Positions 25,806 through 33,792 of a stretch of DNA of 64,000 nucleotides are shown here, one piece after another. The stretch spans positions 46,372-110,371 of the forward strand of contig JADLEQ010000091.1 in the NCBI GenBank assembly GCA_020846005.1, read 5' to 3'. How positions within the stretch are numbered: position 1 is the first letter of the stretch; every line of letters begins with the position of its first letter. Position numbers and translations under genes: made by a program. This DNA comes from Polyangiaceae bacterium. Lineage in GTDB: Bacteria; Myxococcota_A; Polyangia; Polyangiales; Polyangiaceae. The notes under the pieces were generated by a model. That model ran no database searches and had not been told where the DNA came from. It saw nothing but the letters and a program-made list of their open reading frames with translations.

Positions 25806-26537
25806 TCACGCCCACTTGCGGCGCTCGAGCGCCCGGAAAGCCACCGCCAGCGCGAGCGCGGTGACGGACAGGAAGAAGACGACGTCGCGGGTGCTCACCA
25901 GCCCCCGACCGAAGTCCTGCGACCGCGCCCGGAAGCTCACCGCCTCGATCACCGCGCTCGCCGAGCCCGTCATCAGGGTCGCCATGTCGCCCACGAAGTA
26001 CAGGCCGACGAGGAGCAGGATGGTGACGAAGAGCGCGATCATCTGGCTCTCGGCGATCGCGCTCACGAGCAGCCCGAGCGCGACGGCCGCGGCGGAGAGG
26101 AGGACTAGTCCCAGGTACCCGGCGAACACCGGACCCCAATCGAGCACCCCGAGCTTCCAGATCTTGAACATCGCCAGGGGGTACGCGAGCGTCGAGCTCA
26201 CGATCAGCAGCACCAGCGCCAGGGCACCGAAGTACTTGCCGAGGATCACGTCGCTGTCCTTCACGGGCAGCGTGATCAGCATCTCGAGCGTTCCGCTCCG
26301 CTTCTCCTCGGCGAGCAGGCGCATCGTGACCACCGGGACGACCAGCGGGAGGAGCCCCACCGGCAGGTAGTCGAACATGGCCTGCATCGTGGCTCGGTCG
26401 ACCTGCCAGAAGCCGCCGCGGAACATGAAGAACAGCGCGCCCAACGCGAGGAGGCTGAGCGAGATCACGACATACGCAATCGCGGAGTCGAAATACGAGC
26501 GAAGCTCACGCTTCGCGATGGTCAGCATCGGCGACAT
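25806..26537 (-). CDS. ABC-2 type transporter permease (GldF-like)
   Basis: A 243-residue integral membrane protein with six hydrophobic segments. It starts TIAKRELRSYFDS, as in ABC-2 permeases, and has the cytoplasmic EEKRSGTLEMLITLPV loop typical of the NodJ/GldF group that contacts the ATPase. It forms the channel partner of the ATPase encoded just upstream; the ATPase stop and this ATG share a base (TGATG). Confidence 0.9.
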   Translation of the reverse strand: MSPMLTIAKRELRSYFDSAIAYVVISLSLLALGALFFMFRGGFWQVDRATMQAMFDYLPVGLLPLVVPVVTMRLLAEEKRSGTLEMLITLPVKDSDVILGKYFGALALVLLIVSSTLAYPLAMFKIWKLGVLDWGPVFAGYLGLVLLSAAAVALGLLVSAIAESQMIALFVTILLLVGLYFVGDMATLMTGSASAVIEAVSFRARSQDFGRGLVSTRDVVFFLSVTALALAVAFRALERRKWA

Positions 26538-27667
26538 CACTGCTTCTCCTTGCGCTCGTCGTCGTCGTCCGACGAGCGGTCGTCGTCGTCGTCCTCGTCG
26601 TCCTCGTCGTCGTCCGACGAGCGGTCGTCGTCGTCCTCGTCGTCCTCGTCGTCGTCCGCGTCGGGCTCGTCGCTCCGGCCGCGATCCAGGCGCTCGTCCT
26701 TGCGCGTGAGGTCCCGGAAGACGGCGTCGAGGCTCTGGGCGTCGCGCCGGAGCCCGAGCAGCAGCCAGCCACGCTCCACGGCGAGACGGAAGAGATCCGC
26801 GCGGAGGTCGCCGTCCTTCGTGCCCACGATCTCGAAGCGATGAAGCTTCTCGTCCGTCGGCAGCTCCTTCACGCTCCGCGCGCCCGGCAACGCGGCGAGC
26901 GCGTCCTGCGCCTCGCGGGCCGAGGGCGCCTTCTTGCCGGGCTGCGCGTTCTTCTCGTCGATCTCGACGACGTAGCGGACGCCGCCCGACTTGCCCCGGA
27001 TGTCGTCCAGCCCGCCGTCCGCCACGACGCGGCCCTTGCTGACGATGATCGCGCGGGCGCACACCGCCTCGACCTCGGCGAGGTTGTGGGTCGAGAGCAG
27101 GATGGTCCGATCGCGCCCGATCTCGGCGATGTACCGCAGGACCTCCGCCTTCTCGTTCGGATCGAGGTCGCTGGTGGGCTCATCCAAGATGAGGATCTGC
27201 GGATCGTGGATCAGCGCCTGGCCGAGCCCGACGCGCTGACGGTAGCCGTGGGAGAGGGTCCCGATGTCCTTGCCGAGCGACTGGGCCAGGCCGCACACGT
27301 CGACGACCTTCTTCATCCGGCTCTTGAACGTGCTCGGGTCGAGGCCCCTGACCTCGGAGGCGAACCGCAGGTAGTCCCACACCGTCATGTCGGTGTAGAG
27401 CGGCGCGCGCTGCGGCAGGTAGCCGATCGACCGCCGGACTTGCAGCGGGTCGTCGAACACGTCGAACCCCTTCACCGTCGCCGACCCGCTCGTGGGAGCG
27501 AGGAAACAGGTGAGGATGCGCATCGTCGTCGACTTGCCTGCGCCGTTCGGCCCGAGGAAGCCGACGACCTCGCCCTGCTGGACCTCGAAGCTCACGCTCT
27601 CGAGGGCGCGCACGTCGCCGAACCGCTTGCTCAGCGAATTCGCCTGGATCATTACGTCGGTGGCCAT
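26537..27667 (-). CDS. ABC transporter ATPase (GldA-like) with an acidic repeat tail
   Basis: A 376-residue ATPase. Walker A GPNGAGKST, a Q-loop in GYLPQRAPLY, signature LSHGYRQRVGLGQAL, Walker B ILILDEPTSDLD and the H-loop STHN are all present, as in ABC-2-linked exporters of the GldA type. After the DUF4162-like C-terminal region come about 45 residues made almost only of Asp and Glu broken by Arg-Ser-Ser, encoded by tandem repeats at 26571-26657. ATG 27667 is preceded by GGAGAAG and gives the best start; further upstream codons belong to leader DNA. It begins the minus-strand run down to the outer-membrane-like gene. Confidence 0.92.
   Translation of the reverse strand: MATDVMIQANSLSKRFGDVRALESVSFEVQQGEVVGFLGPNGAGKSTTMRILTCFLAPTSGSATVKGFDVFDDPLQVRRSIGYLPQRAPLYTDMTVWDYLRFASEVRGLDPSTFKSRMKKVVDVCGLAQSLGKDIGTLSHGYRQRVGLGQALIHDPQILILDEPTSDLDPNEKAEVLRYIAEIGRDRTILLSTHNLAEVEAVCARAIIVSKGRVVADGGLDDIRGKSGGVRYVVEIDEKNAQPGKKAPSAREAQDALAALPGARSVKELPTDEKLHRFEIVGTKDGDLRADLFRLAVERGWLLLGLRRDAQSLDAVFRDLTRKDERLDRGRSDEPDADDDEDDEDDDDRSSDDDEDDEDDDDDRSSDDDDERKEKQ
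26571..26657 (-). repeat. Tandem repeat coding the acidic ATPase tail
   Basis: Two near-identical units of 45 bases (26571-26615) and 42 bases (26616-26657) each begin GACGAGCGGT on the plus strand, followed by GTC-rich triplets. On the minus strand they code Asp-rich stretches broken by Arg-Ser-Ser. Length change by slippage keeps the frame because units differ by one codon. Confidence 0.85.
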
Positions 27668-28015
27668 CCGACTTCTCCGTTGTCGTGGGGAGCCGGGGCA
27701 AAGAGACCCAGCTCGAGATTCGTCCGGGGGCCCCGGGCGGGCGCGCATCGTAGTGGCCGGCCGATCGCTGTCAACTTGGCGGCCACCGCGGGCGAGCCTG
27801 CCCGGGCGGCCCCCCACAACCCGCGGGGGAGGGGAATATTCCCGTGGTCGGGCCGACCCGGATGCCGGGCGGGTTCTGGCGTGGGCCGGGGGCGCGGCGG
27901 CCGCAGGCCGGCGGGAGGCTGCGCCGCCGACCGGTCGCGCCGGGGCCCGCGCTGCCTGGCCCGACCCCCCGCCGACGCTGGGCTGCCCGCCGGTCCGGGC
28001 GCCCCGGGGAGCCGC
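27668..28015. other. 348-base gap without a gene
   Basis: No convincing gene is seen on either strand. It holds the leader of the ABC operon (GGAGAAG ribosome site next to 27667), a long G+C-rich stretch after the fliP stop codon, and a perfect 12-base palindrome GGGAATATTCCC at 27832-27843 that stands out as A+T-rich. Confidence 0.5.
27832..27843. promoter_or_regulatory. Palindrome GGGAATATTCCC
   Basis: A perfect 12-base palindrome with an A+T core, about 165 bases upstream of the ABC ATPase start and in the gap after fliP. It could be a regulator site; no known consensus is assigned. Confidence 0.25.
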
Positions 28016-28774
28016 TCACGCGACCCGGTAGCCCGAGACGAGCGCCTGCGCGAGCAGGCCCCAGCCGTCCACCGCGACGAAGAGGAGCAGCTTGAACGGC
28101 AGGCTCACTTGCGTCGGGTTCATCATCTGCATCCCGAGCGCGAGCAGCACGTTGGCGACGACGAGATCGAGGACGAGGAACGGCAAGTAGATCGCGAAGC
28201 CGAGCGCGAACGCCTCCAGCAGCTCGGTGACCACGAACGCCGGGATCACGACGGTGAGGTCGTCTCTGCCGACCAGCCCGCGCTCGGCCTCCGGCCGCGC
28301 CCCGCGCGCGAGCTCGTAGAACCTCTCGTGCTCCCGTGGCGAGGCGTTCGCCCGGAGGAAGTCCCGCAGCGGCTCGCGGACGGCCTCGACCGTCCCCGCG
28401 ACGAGCGCGGTGGTGTCCGGCGCGGCGCCGGGGGCCAGCAGCGGCCCCGCGCGGTCGGCCACGCGGGTCCCGACCGGCGCCATGGCGAGGATCGTGAGCG
28501 ACGCTGCGAGCGCGGTCACCACCGTGTTGCTCGGCACGTTCTGCGCGCCGATCGCGCCGCGAACGATCTGCAAGACGGTCGAGATCTTCACGAACGCGGT
28601 CACGGCCATGAAGGCGAACGGCAGCAGCGTGACGAGGGCGAGCGCCACGACCAGCGCCACCGGCCGCGCGAGCAGGTCGTCCGCGGGGGACGCGCGCGGC
28701 TGCGCGAGCGTGTCGCCCGCCAAGAGCACGATCGCGGCCAGCGCGGCGGTCGCCGCGCGGCGCTCACGCCGCAT
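28016..28774 (-). CDS. fliP: FliP/SctR-family export-gate protein
   Basis: A 252-residue export-gate protein of flagellar or type III secretion machines. It has a cleavable signal peptide (ending near TLAQP), as FliP does and SctR usually does not. Conserved segments are AVTAFVKISTVLQIVRGAIGAQNVPSN and the final SLPFKLLLFVAVDGW. Four or so membrane helices are seen. The gene overlaps the upstream fliO-like gene by 11 bases. No other flagellar or type III gene (FliQ, FliR, FlhA, FlhB) is in this window. Most myxobacteria lack flagella, so this may belong to the reduced type III-like system known in the phylum. FliP is preferred over SctR because of the signal peptide and the FliO partner. Confidence 0.85.
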   Translation of the reverse strand: MRRERRAATAALAAIVLLAGDTLAQPRASPADDLLARPVALVVALALVTLLPFAFMAVTAFVKISTVLQIVRGAIGAQNVPSNTVVTALAASLTILAMAPVGTRVADRAGPLLAPGAAPDTTALVAGTVEAVREPLRDFLRANASPREHERFYELARGARPEAERGLVGRDDLTVVIPAFVVTELLEAFALGFAIYLPFLVLDLVVANVLLALGMQMMNPTQVSLPFKLLLFVAVDGWGLLAQALVSGYRVA

Positions 28775-29153
28775 CGCGCCCCCGGCTCGGCGGACCCGAG
28801 CCGCCCTCCCCCGACGCTCGGGCGCCGCCGCCCACCGCGCGCTCGAGGACCGCGCGGAAGCTCCGCGGCAGCGGGCCGAGCGGGGCCGCCTCGCCGTCCA
28901 GCGCGTCCCCGGGGAGCTCCCCGACGCGCGAGACGCCGCCCTCGCCCGCCGCGAGGACGAACAGCGTCTTGGCGACGCGCACCACGTACACTGCGCGGCG
29001 GCCGTCCAGTGGGAGTCGCGCGACGAGCTCGATCGGGCCCCCAGCGCGTGGCCCACCGAGGCGGCGGAGCCCCACGAGCACCAGGACAGCGAGCGCCACG
29101 ACGGCGAACAGCGTGACGCCGGTCTCCACCACGTAACGCGCGAGCGGGGACAT
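28764..29153 (-). CDS. FliO-like membrane protein
   Basis: A 129-residue protein with one N-terminal helix (VVETGVTLFAVVALAVLVLVG), then IELVARLPLDGRRAVYVVRV and LFVLAAGEGGVSRVGELPG, the small strand-rich fold of FliO, which helps FliP assemble. Start ATG 29153, with GAGGG close upstream. It overlaps fliP. The C-terminal tail is Gly/Ser-rich. Confidence 0.72.
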   Translation of the reverse strand: MSPLARYVVETGVTLFAVVALAVLVLVGLRRLGGPRAGGPIELVARLPLDGRRAVYVVRVAKTLFVLAAGEGGVSRVGELPGDALDGEAAPLGPLPRSFRAVLERAVGGGARASGEGGSGPPSRGRDAA

Positions 29154-29217
29154 CCCTCGGGGCCGCGAGGCTCGCACGAGGCGCCGAGGCTCGCAAGCGC
29201 CATCCCGGCGCGCTGGG

Positions 29218-29294
29218 CTCCCGGGCGGCTCTCGGGCGGCTCTCGGGCGGCTCGCGAGCGGCTCGCGAGCGGCTCTCGAGCGGCTCTCGAGCGG
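29218..29294. repeat. Seven tandem 11-base repeats
   Basis: Seven perfect-length 11-base units of the form CTCnCGnGCGG fill 77 bases between the divergent fliO-like and M20 peptidase genes: 29218, 29229, 29240, 29251, 29262, 29273 and 29284. Neighbouring units are often identical in pairs, which shows stepwise duplication. One unit is about one helical turn, so a protein bound to each unit would sit on one face of the DNA. Confidence 0.9.
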
Positions 29295-29329
29295 TGCGCG
29301 CGGCCCTGCCGCGCCCCGCCGGGCCGGTG

Positions 29330-29335
29330 TAGGGT
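29330..29335 (+). promoter_or_regulatory. -10-like TAGGGT before the M20 peptidase gene
   Basis: TAGGGT ends 9 bases before the ATG at 29345. No Shine-Dalgarno sequence is present. Confidence 0.35.
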
Positions 29336-29344
29336 GCCCGAGTC

Positions 29345-30817
29345 ATGCCAGCACGCCTCGATCGCACCACGCTCCGCCGCCAGGTGGCGGGCAGCCGCGC
29401 CGCCTACGAGCGGGACCTCCGGCAGCTCGTCGAGATCCCGACCGTGAGCGTCGACCCCAGCCACGCCGCCGACATGGCGCGCGGCGCGCGGGCGGCCGCG
29501 GAGGTGCTCGAGCGGCACGGCGCGACCGCCGCCGTGCTCCCGACGGACGGCTTCCCGTTCATTGTGGGCGAGCTCGCGACCGGGGCGTCGAACCCGACCG
29601 TGACCGTGTACAACCATATGGACGTCCAGCCGGCAGACGGCGACGACTGGACCCGGGCGCCGTTCGAGCTGCACGTGGAGAAGGATCGCTTCTTCGGCCG
29701 CGGGGCGACCGACGACAAGGGCCCCGCGCTCGCGGCCCTCCTCGGCGCGCGCCTCGCCGTCGAGGCCGGCGTGCCCATCAACGTCCGCTTCTTGTGGGAG
29801 ATGGAGGAGGAGATCGGCAGCCCGAGCTTCGCGCGGGGCCTCCGCCGATACGCGTCGCGGCTCGCCACCGACTCGGTCGTGGTGTCCGACACCATCTGGG
29901 TCGCGCGCGGCAAGCCGGCCCTCTCGACCGGCCTGCGCGGGCTGGCCGGCGCCACGCTCCGCTTGGAGACGGGGACGCGCGACGTGCACTCCGGGCTCTG
30001 CGGCGGGGCGGCCCGCAACCCCATCGCGGATCTCGTCGCCGTGCTCGCGGCCACGTATGACGCGCGCACCGGCCGCGTGAAGATCCCCGGCTTCTACTCC
30101 GACGTCGTCCCGCCGACGCGCGCGGAGCTCGACTCCTTCGAGCGCTCGGGCTTCACCGCCGCCGCGTTCCGACGCGCGCACGGGCTCCGCGTCCTGCGGC
30201 ACGACTCCGCCCGGGATCTCATGCGCGCGATCTGGGCGGCGCCGACGTTCGAGGTGCACGGGATCGCGGGCGGCTACCAGGGACCAGGTGTCAAGACGGT
30301 GATCCCGCCGTGGGCCGAGGCCAAGGTCAGCTTCCGCCTGGTGCCGGGCCAGCAGCCGAAGCGGGTGATCGCCGCGCTCCGCGCGCACGTGAAGAAGCTC
30401 GACCCCCGCGTCGTGGTGCGCGCCGAGAGCGAGCTCGAGCCGTTCCTCGGGGAGACGTCCGGCCCGCTCGCAGCCGCCGCGCGCGACGCGGTGGAGTTCG
30501 GGTTCGGGAGGCAGCCCGCCCTGGTCCGGGAGGGCGGTTCGATCGGCGCGGTGCTCAGCATGCAGCGCGCGTTCGGGTGTCCGGTCACGCTGCTCGGCCT
30601 GTCGCTCCCGGAGCACGGCTACCACGGACCCAACGAGTTCTTCGACTGGGGGCAGGCCTCGGGCGGCGCGCTCGCCTTCGCGAGGTACCTCGAGCAGCTC
30701 GCCGCGCTCGGTCGCCCGCAGCGCGCTCGGCGGGGCGGGGCGCCCGCCGGGGGAGCCGTGCGCAGTGGGGGGCGGGGCGCGGCGCCGCGCCGCGGGGCGC
30801 GACGCCGCGGGCTTTGA
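29345..30817 (+). CDS. M20-family metallopeptidase (dipeptidase-like)
   Basis: A 490-residue zinc peptidase of the M20/M25/M40 group, related to carnosinase-type dipeptidases. Key residues: the first metal His and catalytic Asp in YNHMDVQP, the bridging Asp in GRGATDDKGP, and the general base and metal Glu in EMEEEIGSPSF. A dimerisation domain follows, with GGYQGPGVKTVIPPWAEAKVSFR, and the last metal His is in LPEHGYHGPNEFF. The final 35 residues are Arg/Gly-rich low-complexity sequence outside the fold. No signal peptide. The exact substrate is unknown. Confidence 0.9.
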   Translation: MPARLDRTTLRRQVAGSRAAYERDLRQLVEIPTVSVDPSHAADMARGARAAAEVLERHGATAAVLPTDGFPFIVGELATGASNPTVTVYNHMDVQPADGDDWTRAPFELHVEKDRFFGRGATDDKGPALAALLGARLAVEAGVPINVRFLWEMEEEIGSPSFARGLRRYASRLATDSVVVSDTIWVARGKPALSTGLRGLAGATLRLETGTRDVHSGLCGGAARNPIADLVAVLAATYDARTGRVKIPGFYSDVVPPTRAELDSFERSGFTAAAFRRAHGLRVLRHDSARDLMRAIWAAPTFEVHGIAGGYQGPGVKTVIPPWAEAKVSFRLVPGQQPKRVIAALRAHVKKLDPRVVVRAESELEPFLGETSGPLAAAARDAVEFGFGRQPALVREGGSIGAVLSMQRAFGCPVTLLGLSLPEHGYHGPNEFFDWGQASGGALAFARYLEQLAALGRPQRARRGGAPAGGAVRSGGRGAAPRRGARRRGL

Positions 30818-30818
30818 C

Positions 30819-30836
30819 GCGCCCCGCGCGGGGCGC
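30819..30836 (+). terminator. Perfect hairpin after the M20 peptidase gene
   Basis: GCGCCCC-GCGC-GGGGCGC forms a 7-base stem directly after the stop codon at 30815-30817, before lysC. There is no T-run, so intrinsic termination is uncertain. Confidence 0.4.
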
Positions 30837-30854
30837 TAGCGCACGCGCGCTCCC

Positions 30855-32111
30855 GTGGCCCTCATCGTCCAGAAATTCGGCGGGACCTCCGTCGCCAACC
30901 TCGACCGCATGCACGCGGTCGCCGAGCGGGCGCTCCGCACGCAGCGCGAGGGGCACGAGGTCGTCGTCATCGTGAGCGCGATGGCCGGCGAGACGAACCG
31001 GCTCCTCGGTCTCGCGCACCAGGTCTCGCCCGTCCCGGACATGCGGGAGCTCGACTCGTTGGCCTCGACCGGCGAGCAGGTGAGCGCTGCGCTGGTCGCG
31101 CTCTGCGTCCACCGCCTCGGCGGCGAGGCGCGGAGCCTCCTCGGGCACCAGGTGCAGATCCGTACGGACGGCGCCTTCACGAAGGCTCGCATTCGCACCA
31201 TCGACGGCAGCAAGCTGCTCGAGACGGTGCGGCGAGGGCGGGTGGCCGTCGTCGCCGGCTTCCAGGGCGTGGACGACGAGGGCAACATCACGACGCTGGG
31301 TCGCGGCGGGTCGGACACCACGGCGGTGGCCATCGCCGCGGCGATCAAGGCGGATGTCTGCGAGATCTACACGGACGTAGACGGCGTCTACACGACCGAC
31401 CCGAACATCTGCCCGCGCGCGCGCAAGATCGACCGGATCTCCTACGAGGAGATGCTCGAACTCGCCTCGCTCGGCGCCAAGGTGCTGCAGATCCGCAGCG
31501 TCGAGCTCGCCATGAAATACGGAGTCCCCGTGCACGTGAGAACCAGCTTCAGTGACAGGCCGGGCACCCTGGTGGTCGGCGAGGAGGGCCTCGAGGCGGT
31601 CGTCGTCAGCGGCGTCGCCTACGACAAGTCCGAGGCGAAGGTGCAGCTCATCAACGTCCCGGATCGGCCGGGCGTCGTGGCGTCGATCTTCGGGACGCTC
31701 TCCAAGCAGAACGTCTCGGTGGACATGATCATCCAGAGTCCGTCGCGCGAGGGGGGCGCCACGACGGACGTGACGTTCACCGTCGCGAAGACGGACCTCG
31801 CGCGCTGCAAGGAGCTCATCGAGCAGTGCGCTCGACAGATCGGGGGGGCCGGGATCGAGTACGACCCGGACATCGTGAAGGTGTCGATCGTCGGGCTCGG
31901 CATGCGATCGCACGCCGGCGTCGCGTCGCGGATGTTCGAGATCCTGGCCGGGGAGGGCATCAACATCCAGGCGATCTCGACCAGCGAGATCAAGGTGAGC
32001 TGCCTCGTGCACTCCCGCTACACCGAGCTCGCGGTCCGCGCGCTCCACGAGGGGTTCGGCCTGGACCGCGCCGCCGGCGCTCCGGGTGAAGACGCCGCGG
32101 CGACCGCCTGA
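30855..32111 (+). CDS. lysC: Aspartate kinase
   Basis: Phosphorylates aspartate in the first step of the Lys/Thr/Met and diaminopimelate pathway. The 418-residue monofunctional enzyme starts with [10 protein letters not shown], has the ATP-site segment [15 protein letters not shown] and [10 protein letters not shown], and carries two C-terminal ACT domains from about 262 ([17 protein letters not shown] and [19 protein letters not shown]) for feedback control. The length fits the LysC alpha form. GTG start at 30855, 20 bases after the hairpin that follows the peptidase gene. Confidence 0.95.
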   Translation: MALIVQKFGGTSVANLDRMHAVAERALRTQREGHEVVVIVSAMAGETNRLLGLAHQVSPVPDMRELDSLASTGEQVSAALVALCVHRLGGEARSLLGHQVQIRTDGAFTKARIRTIDGSKLLETVRRGRVAVVAGFQGVDDEGNITTLGRGGSDTTAVAIAAAIKADVCEIYTDVDGVYTTDPNICPRARKIDRISYEEMLELASLGAKVLQIRSVELAMKYGVPVHVRTSFSDRPGTLVVGEEGLEAVVVSGVAYDKSEAKVQLINVPDRPGVVASIFGTLSKQNVSVDMIIQSPSREGGATTDVTFTVAKTDLARCKELIEQCARQIGGAGIEYDPDIVKVSIVGLGMRSHAGVASRMFEILAGEGINIQAISTSEIKVSCLVHSRYTELAVRALHEGFGLDRAAGAPGEDAAATA

Positions 32112-32127
32112 CGCGGCGCGCGCGCAC

Positions 32128-32162
32128 GGCGGCGCGGGCGTGCCGTGCCGCGGCGCGCCGCC
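32128..32162. terminator. Hairpin between convergent lysC and DUF3634 gene
   Basis: GGCGGCGCG at 32128-32136 pairs perfectly with CGCGCCGCC at 32154-32162. It lies in the 54-base gap between two convergent genes, and could serve both. No T-run. Confidence 0.4.
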
Positions 32163-32165
32163 GGC

Positions 32166-32501
32166 TCAGGGCCGCCGCGGCGCGCCCGCGCGGAGCTGCG
32201 CGACGCGGTACTGGCCGACGACGTTGCGGACCTGCTGGGCGGTCGCCGGGCTCGCCGGGCCCTCGACCCGCGTGCGCGCGAGCCCGTCCTCTTGCGTGAC
32301 GATGACGCGGAGAGCGGCCGCCGGCGCCGATCGCGCCACGTCGTCGAGATCGTCGAGGAGCCTCTGCGGGAGGCGCCCGCGGACCAGGCGCGCGCGGCCG
32401 CCCCGAAACGCGACCACGAAGAGCTCGTTGGACCTCGAGATGGAGCGCGCGAGCGGCAGCGCGAGGAGCGCCACGAGCGCGAGCACGACGAGCCAGGACA
32501 C
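32166..32501 (-). CDS. DUF3634 family membrane-anchored protein
   Basis: A 111-residue protein with one N-terminal helix (VVLALVALLALPLARSI), then SNELFVVAFRGGRARLVRGRLPQ and an LRVIVTQEDG strand, the pattern of DUF3634. Function unknown. GTG start with TAGGCT 6 bases before it and no ribosome site, so probably leaderless. Confidence 0.75.
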   Translation of the reverse strand: MSWLVVLALVALLALPLARSISRSNELFVVAFRGGRARLVRGRLPQRLLDDLDDVARSAPAAALRVIVTQEDGLARTRVEGPASPATAQQVRNVVGQYRVAQLRAGAPRRP

Positions 32502-32507
32502 GGTGCG

Positions 32508-32513
32508 AGCCTA
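32508..32513 (-). promoter_or_regulatory. -10-like TAGGCT, leaderless spacing
   Basis: On the minus strand TAGGCT ends 6 bases before the GTG at 32501, without a Shine-Dalgarno sequence: leaderless geometry. Confidence 0.42.
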
Positions 32514-32583
32514 GCCCGCGCGCGCGCCCGCGTCCGTGCCCCCGCTTGACCCCGTGGGGAGCCGCTGCGACAAGTATCCACCG

Positions 32584-33792
32584 TTGGCCGAGTCCCCGGA
32601 TCCGCTCCCTCGCCGCTTCGGCAGGTACCTGCTCTTCGACAGGATCGGCGAGGGCGGGATGGCGCGGATCTACCTCGCGCGCACGCGCACCGAGCTCGGC
32701 GCGGAGCGCCTCGTGGTCGTCAAGCAGATCCTCCCGCTGCTCGCCGCCAGCCAGGAGTTCTCCCGGATGCTGGTCGAGGAGGCGAAGCTCGCCGCGCAGC
32801 TCACCCACGGCAACGTCGCGCAGGTGATCGACCTGGGTCGGGAAGACGACGTGCTCTATATCGCGATGGAGTACGTAGAGGGGTTCGATCTGCGAGATCT
32901 GCTCGGGCAGTGCAGCAAGCGGAAGGTCCCGCTCCCGATCGAGTTCGGGCTGTTCGTCGTGCTCGAGACGCTCCGCGGTCTGGACTACGCGCACCGGAAG
33001 CGTGACGACGACGGGCGCCCGCTCGGCGTCGTGCACCGCGACGTGTCCCCGAGCAACGTGCTCGTGAGCTTCGAGGGGGAGGTGAAGCTCTGCGACTTCG
33101 GCATCGCGCGCGCGGCGGGGCTCGGAGGTGATCTCCCCGAGGAGGCGATCCAGGGCAAGGCGGGCTACATGGCCCCCGAGGTCGCGGCGGGTCGCCCCGC
33201 CGACGCTCGCGCCGACGTGTTCGCCGCGGGCGTGATCCTCTGGGAGTTGCTGGCCGGCCGGCGGCTCCACCGGGGCGTGGGGGGGAAGCCGCCCACGATC
33301 GAGCAGGCGCGCGCCGCCGAGATCCCACCCTTACCCCCCAGAGGGTATCCGGACGAGGAGCGCCTCCACGCCGTCGTCCAACGCGCGCTCGCTCGGCAGC
33401 CGGAGGATCGCCACGCGAGCGCCGAGGAGCTGCGGCGCGAGCTCGAGGCGTGGGTGGTGGCCGCGGGCCTGGTCGCGAGCCCGCTCCGCTTCGGGGAGTG
33501 GCTGCTCTCGACGTTCGGCGAGGAGATCCTGGCGACCCGGCGCGCGCGCGAGCGTGGCGCGCGCGCGCTCGAGCTCGGTCCGCCGGCGGTCGTCACGGTG
33601 ATCTCCACGCCCGCGGAGGACGACGCCCCGGTCTCGCAGGCGGCGGTCGATCCCGCGCCCGCGTCGCTCGTCGCGGTCACCAACGAGTCGGTCGCGCCGG
33701 CGGCGGCGGCGGCGCCAGGCTTCCCGAGGTGGGCGCTCGCGGTGGTCGCGGCGGTGCTGGTGGCGGCGGCGGTCGTGCTGGCGCTCAGGTGA
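32584..33792 (+). CDS. Eukaryotic-type Ser/Thr protein kinase with C-terminal membrane anchor
   Basis: A kinase of about 402 residues. Motifs: Gly-rich loop GEGGMARIYLA, VVVKQ lysine, catalytic HRDVSPSNV, DFGIA, YMAPE, and helix-rich C-lobe. After the kinase domain a Pro/Ala-rich linker leads to one C-terminal helix (RWALAVVAAVLVAAAVVLAL), so it is tail-anchored with the kinase in the cytoplasm. The start is uncertain. TTG 32584 is preferred because a TTGACC box at 32546-32551 lies upstream of it; GTG 32536 would add 16 residues without homology. The stop shares a base with the priA start (TGATG). Confidence 0.88.
   Translation: MAESPDPLPRRFGRYLLFDRIGEGGMARIYLARTRTELGAERLVVVKQILPLLAASQEFSRMLVEEAKLAAQLTHGNVAQVIDLGREDDVLYIAMEYVEGFDLRDLLGQCSKRKVPLPIEFGLFVVLETLRGLDYAHRKRDDDGRPLGVVHRDVSPSNVLVSFEGEVKLCDFGIARAAGLGGDLPEEAIQGKAGYMAPEVAAGRPADARADVFAAGVILWELLAGRRLHRGVGGKPPTIEQARAAEIPPLPPRGYPDEERLHAVVQRALARQPEDRHASAEELRRELEAWVVAAGLVASPLRFGEWLLSTFGEEILATRRARERGARALELGPPAVVTVISTPAEDDAPVSQAAVDPAPASLVAVTNESVAPAAAAAPGFPRWALAVVAAVLVAAAVVLALR

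Noticed and set aside
28016..28774. Calling the export-gate protein SctR of a virulence-type III system
   Set aside because: A signal peptide and an adjacent FliO-like gene favour FliP; no other type III genes are in the window.
29218..29294. CRISPR or IS end repeats
   Set aside because: Seven contiguous 11-base units without spacers or a transposase gene.
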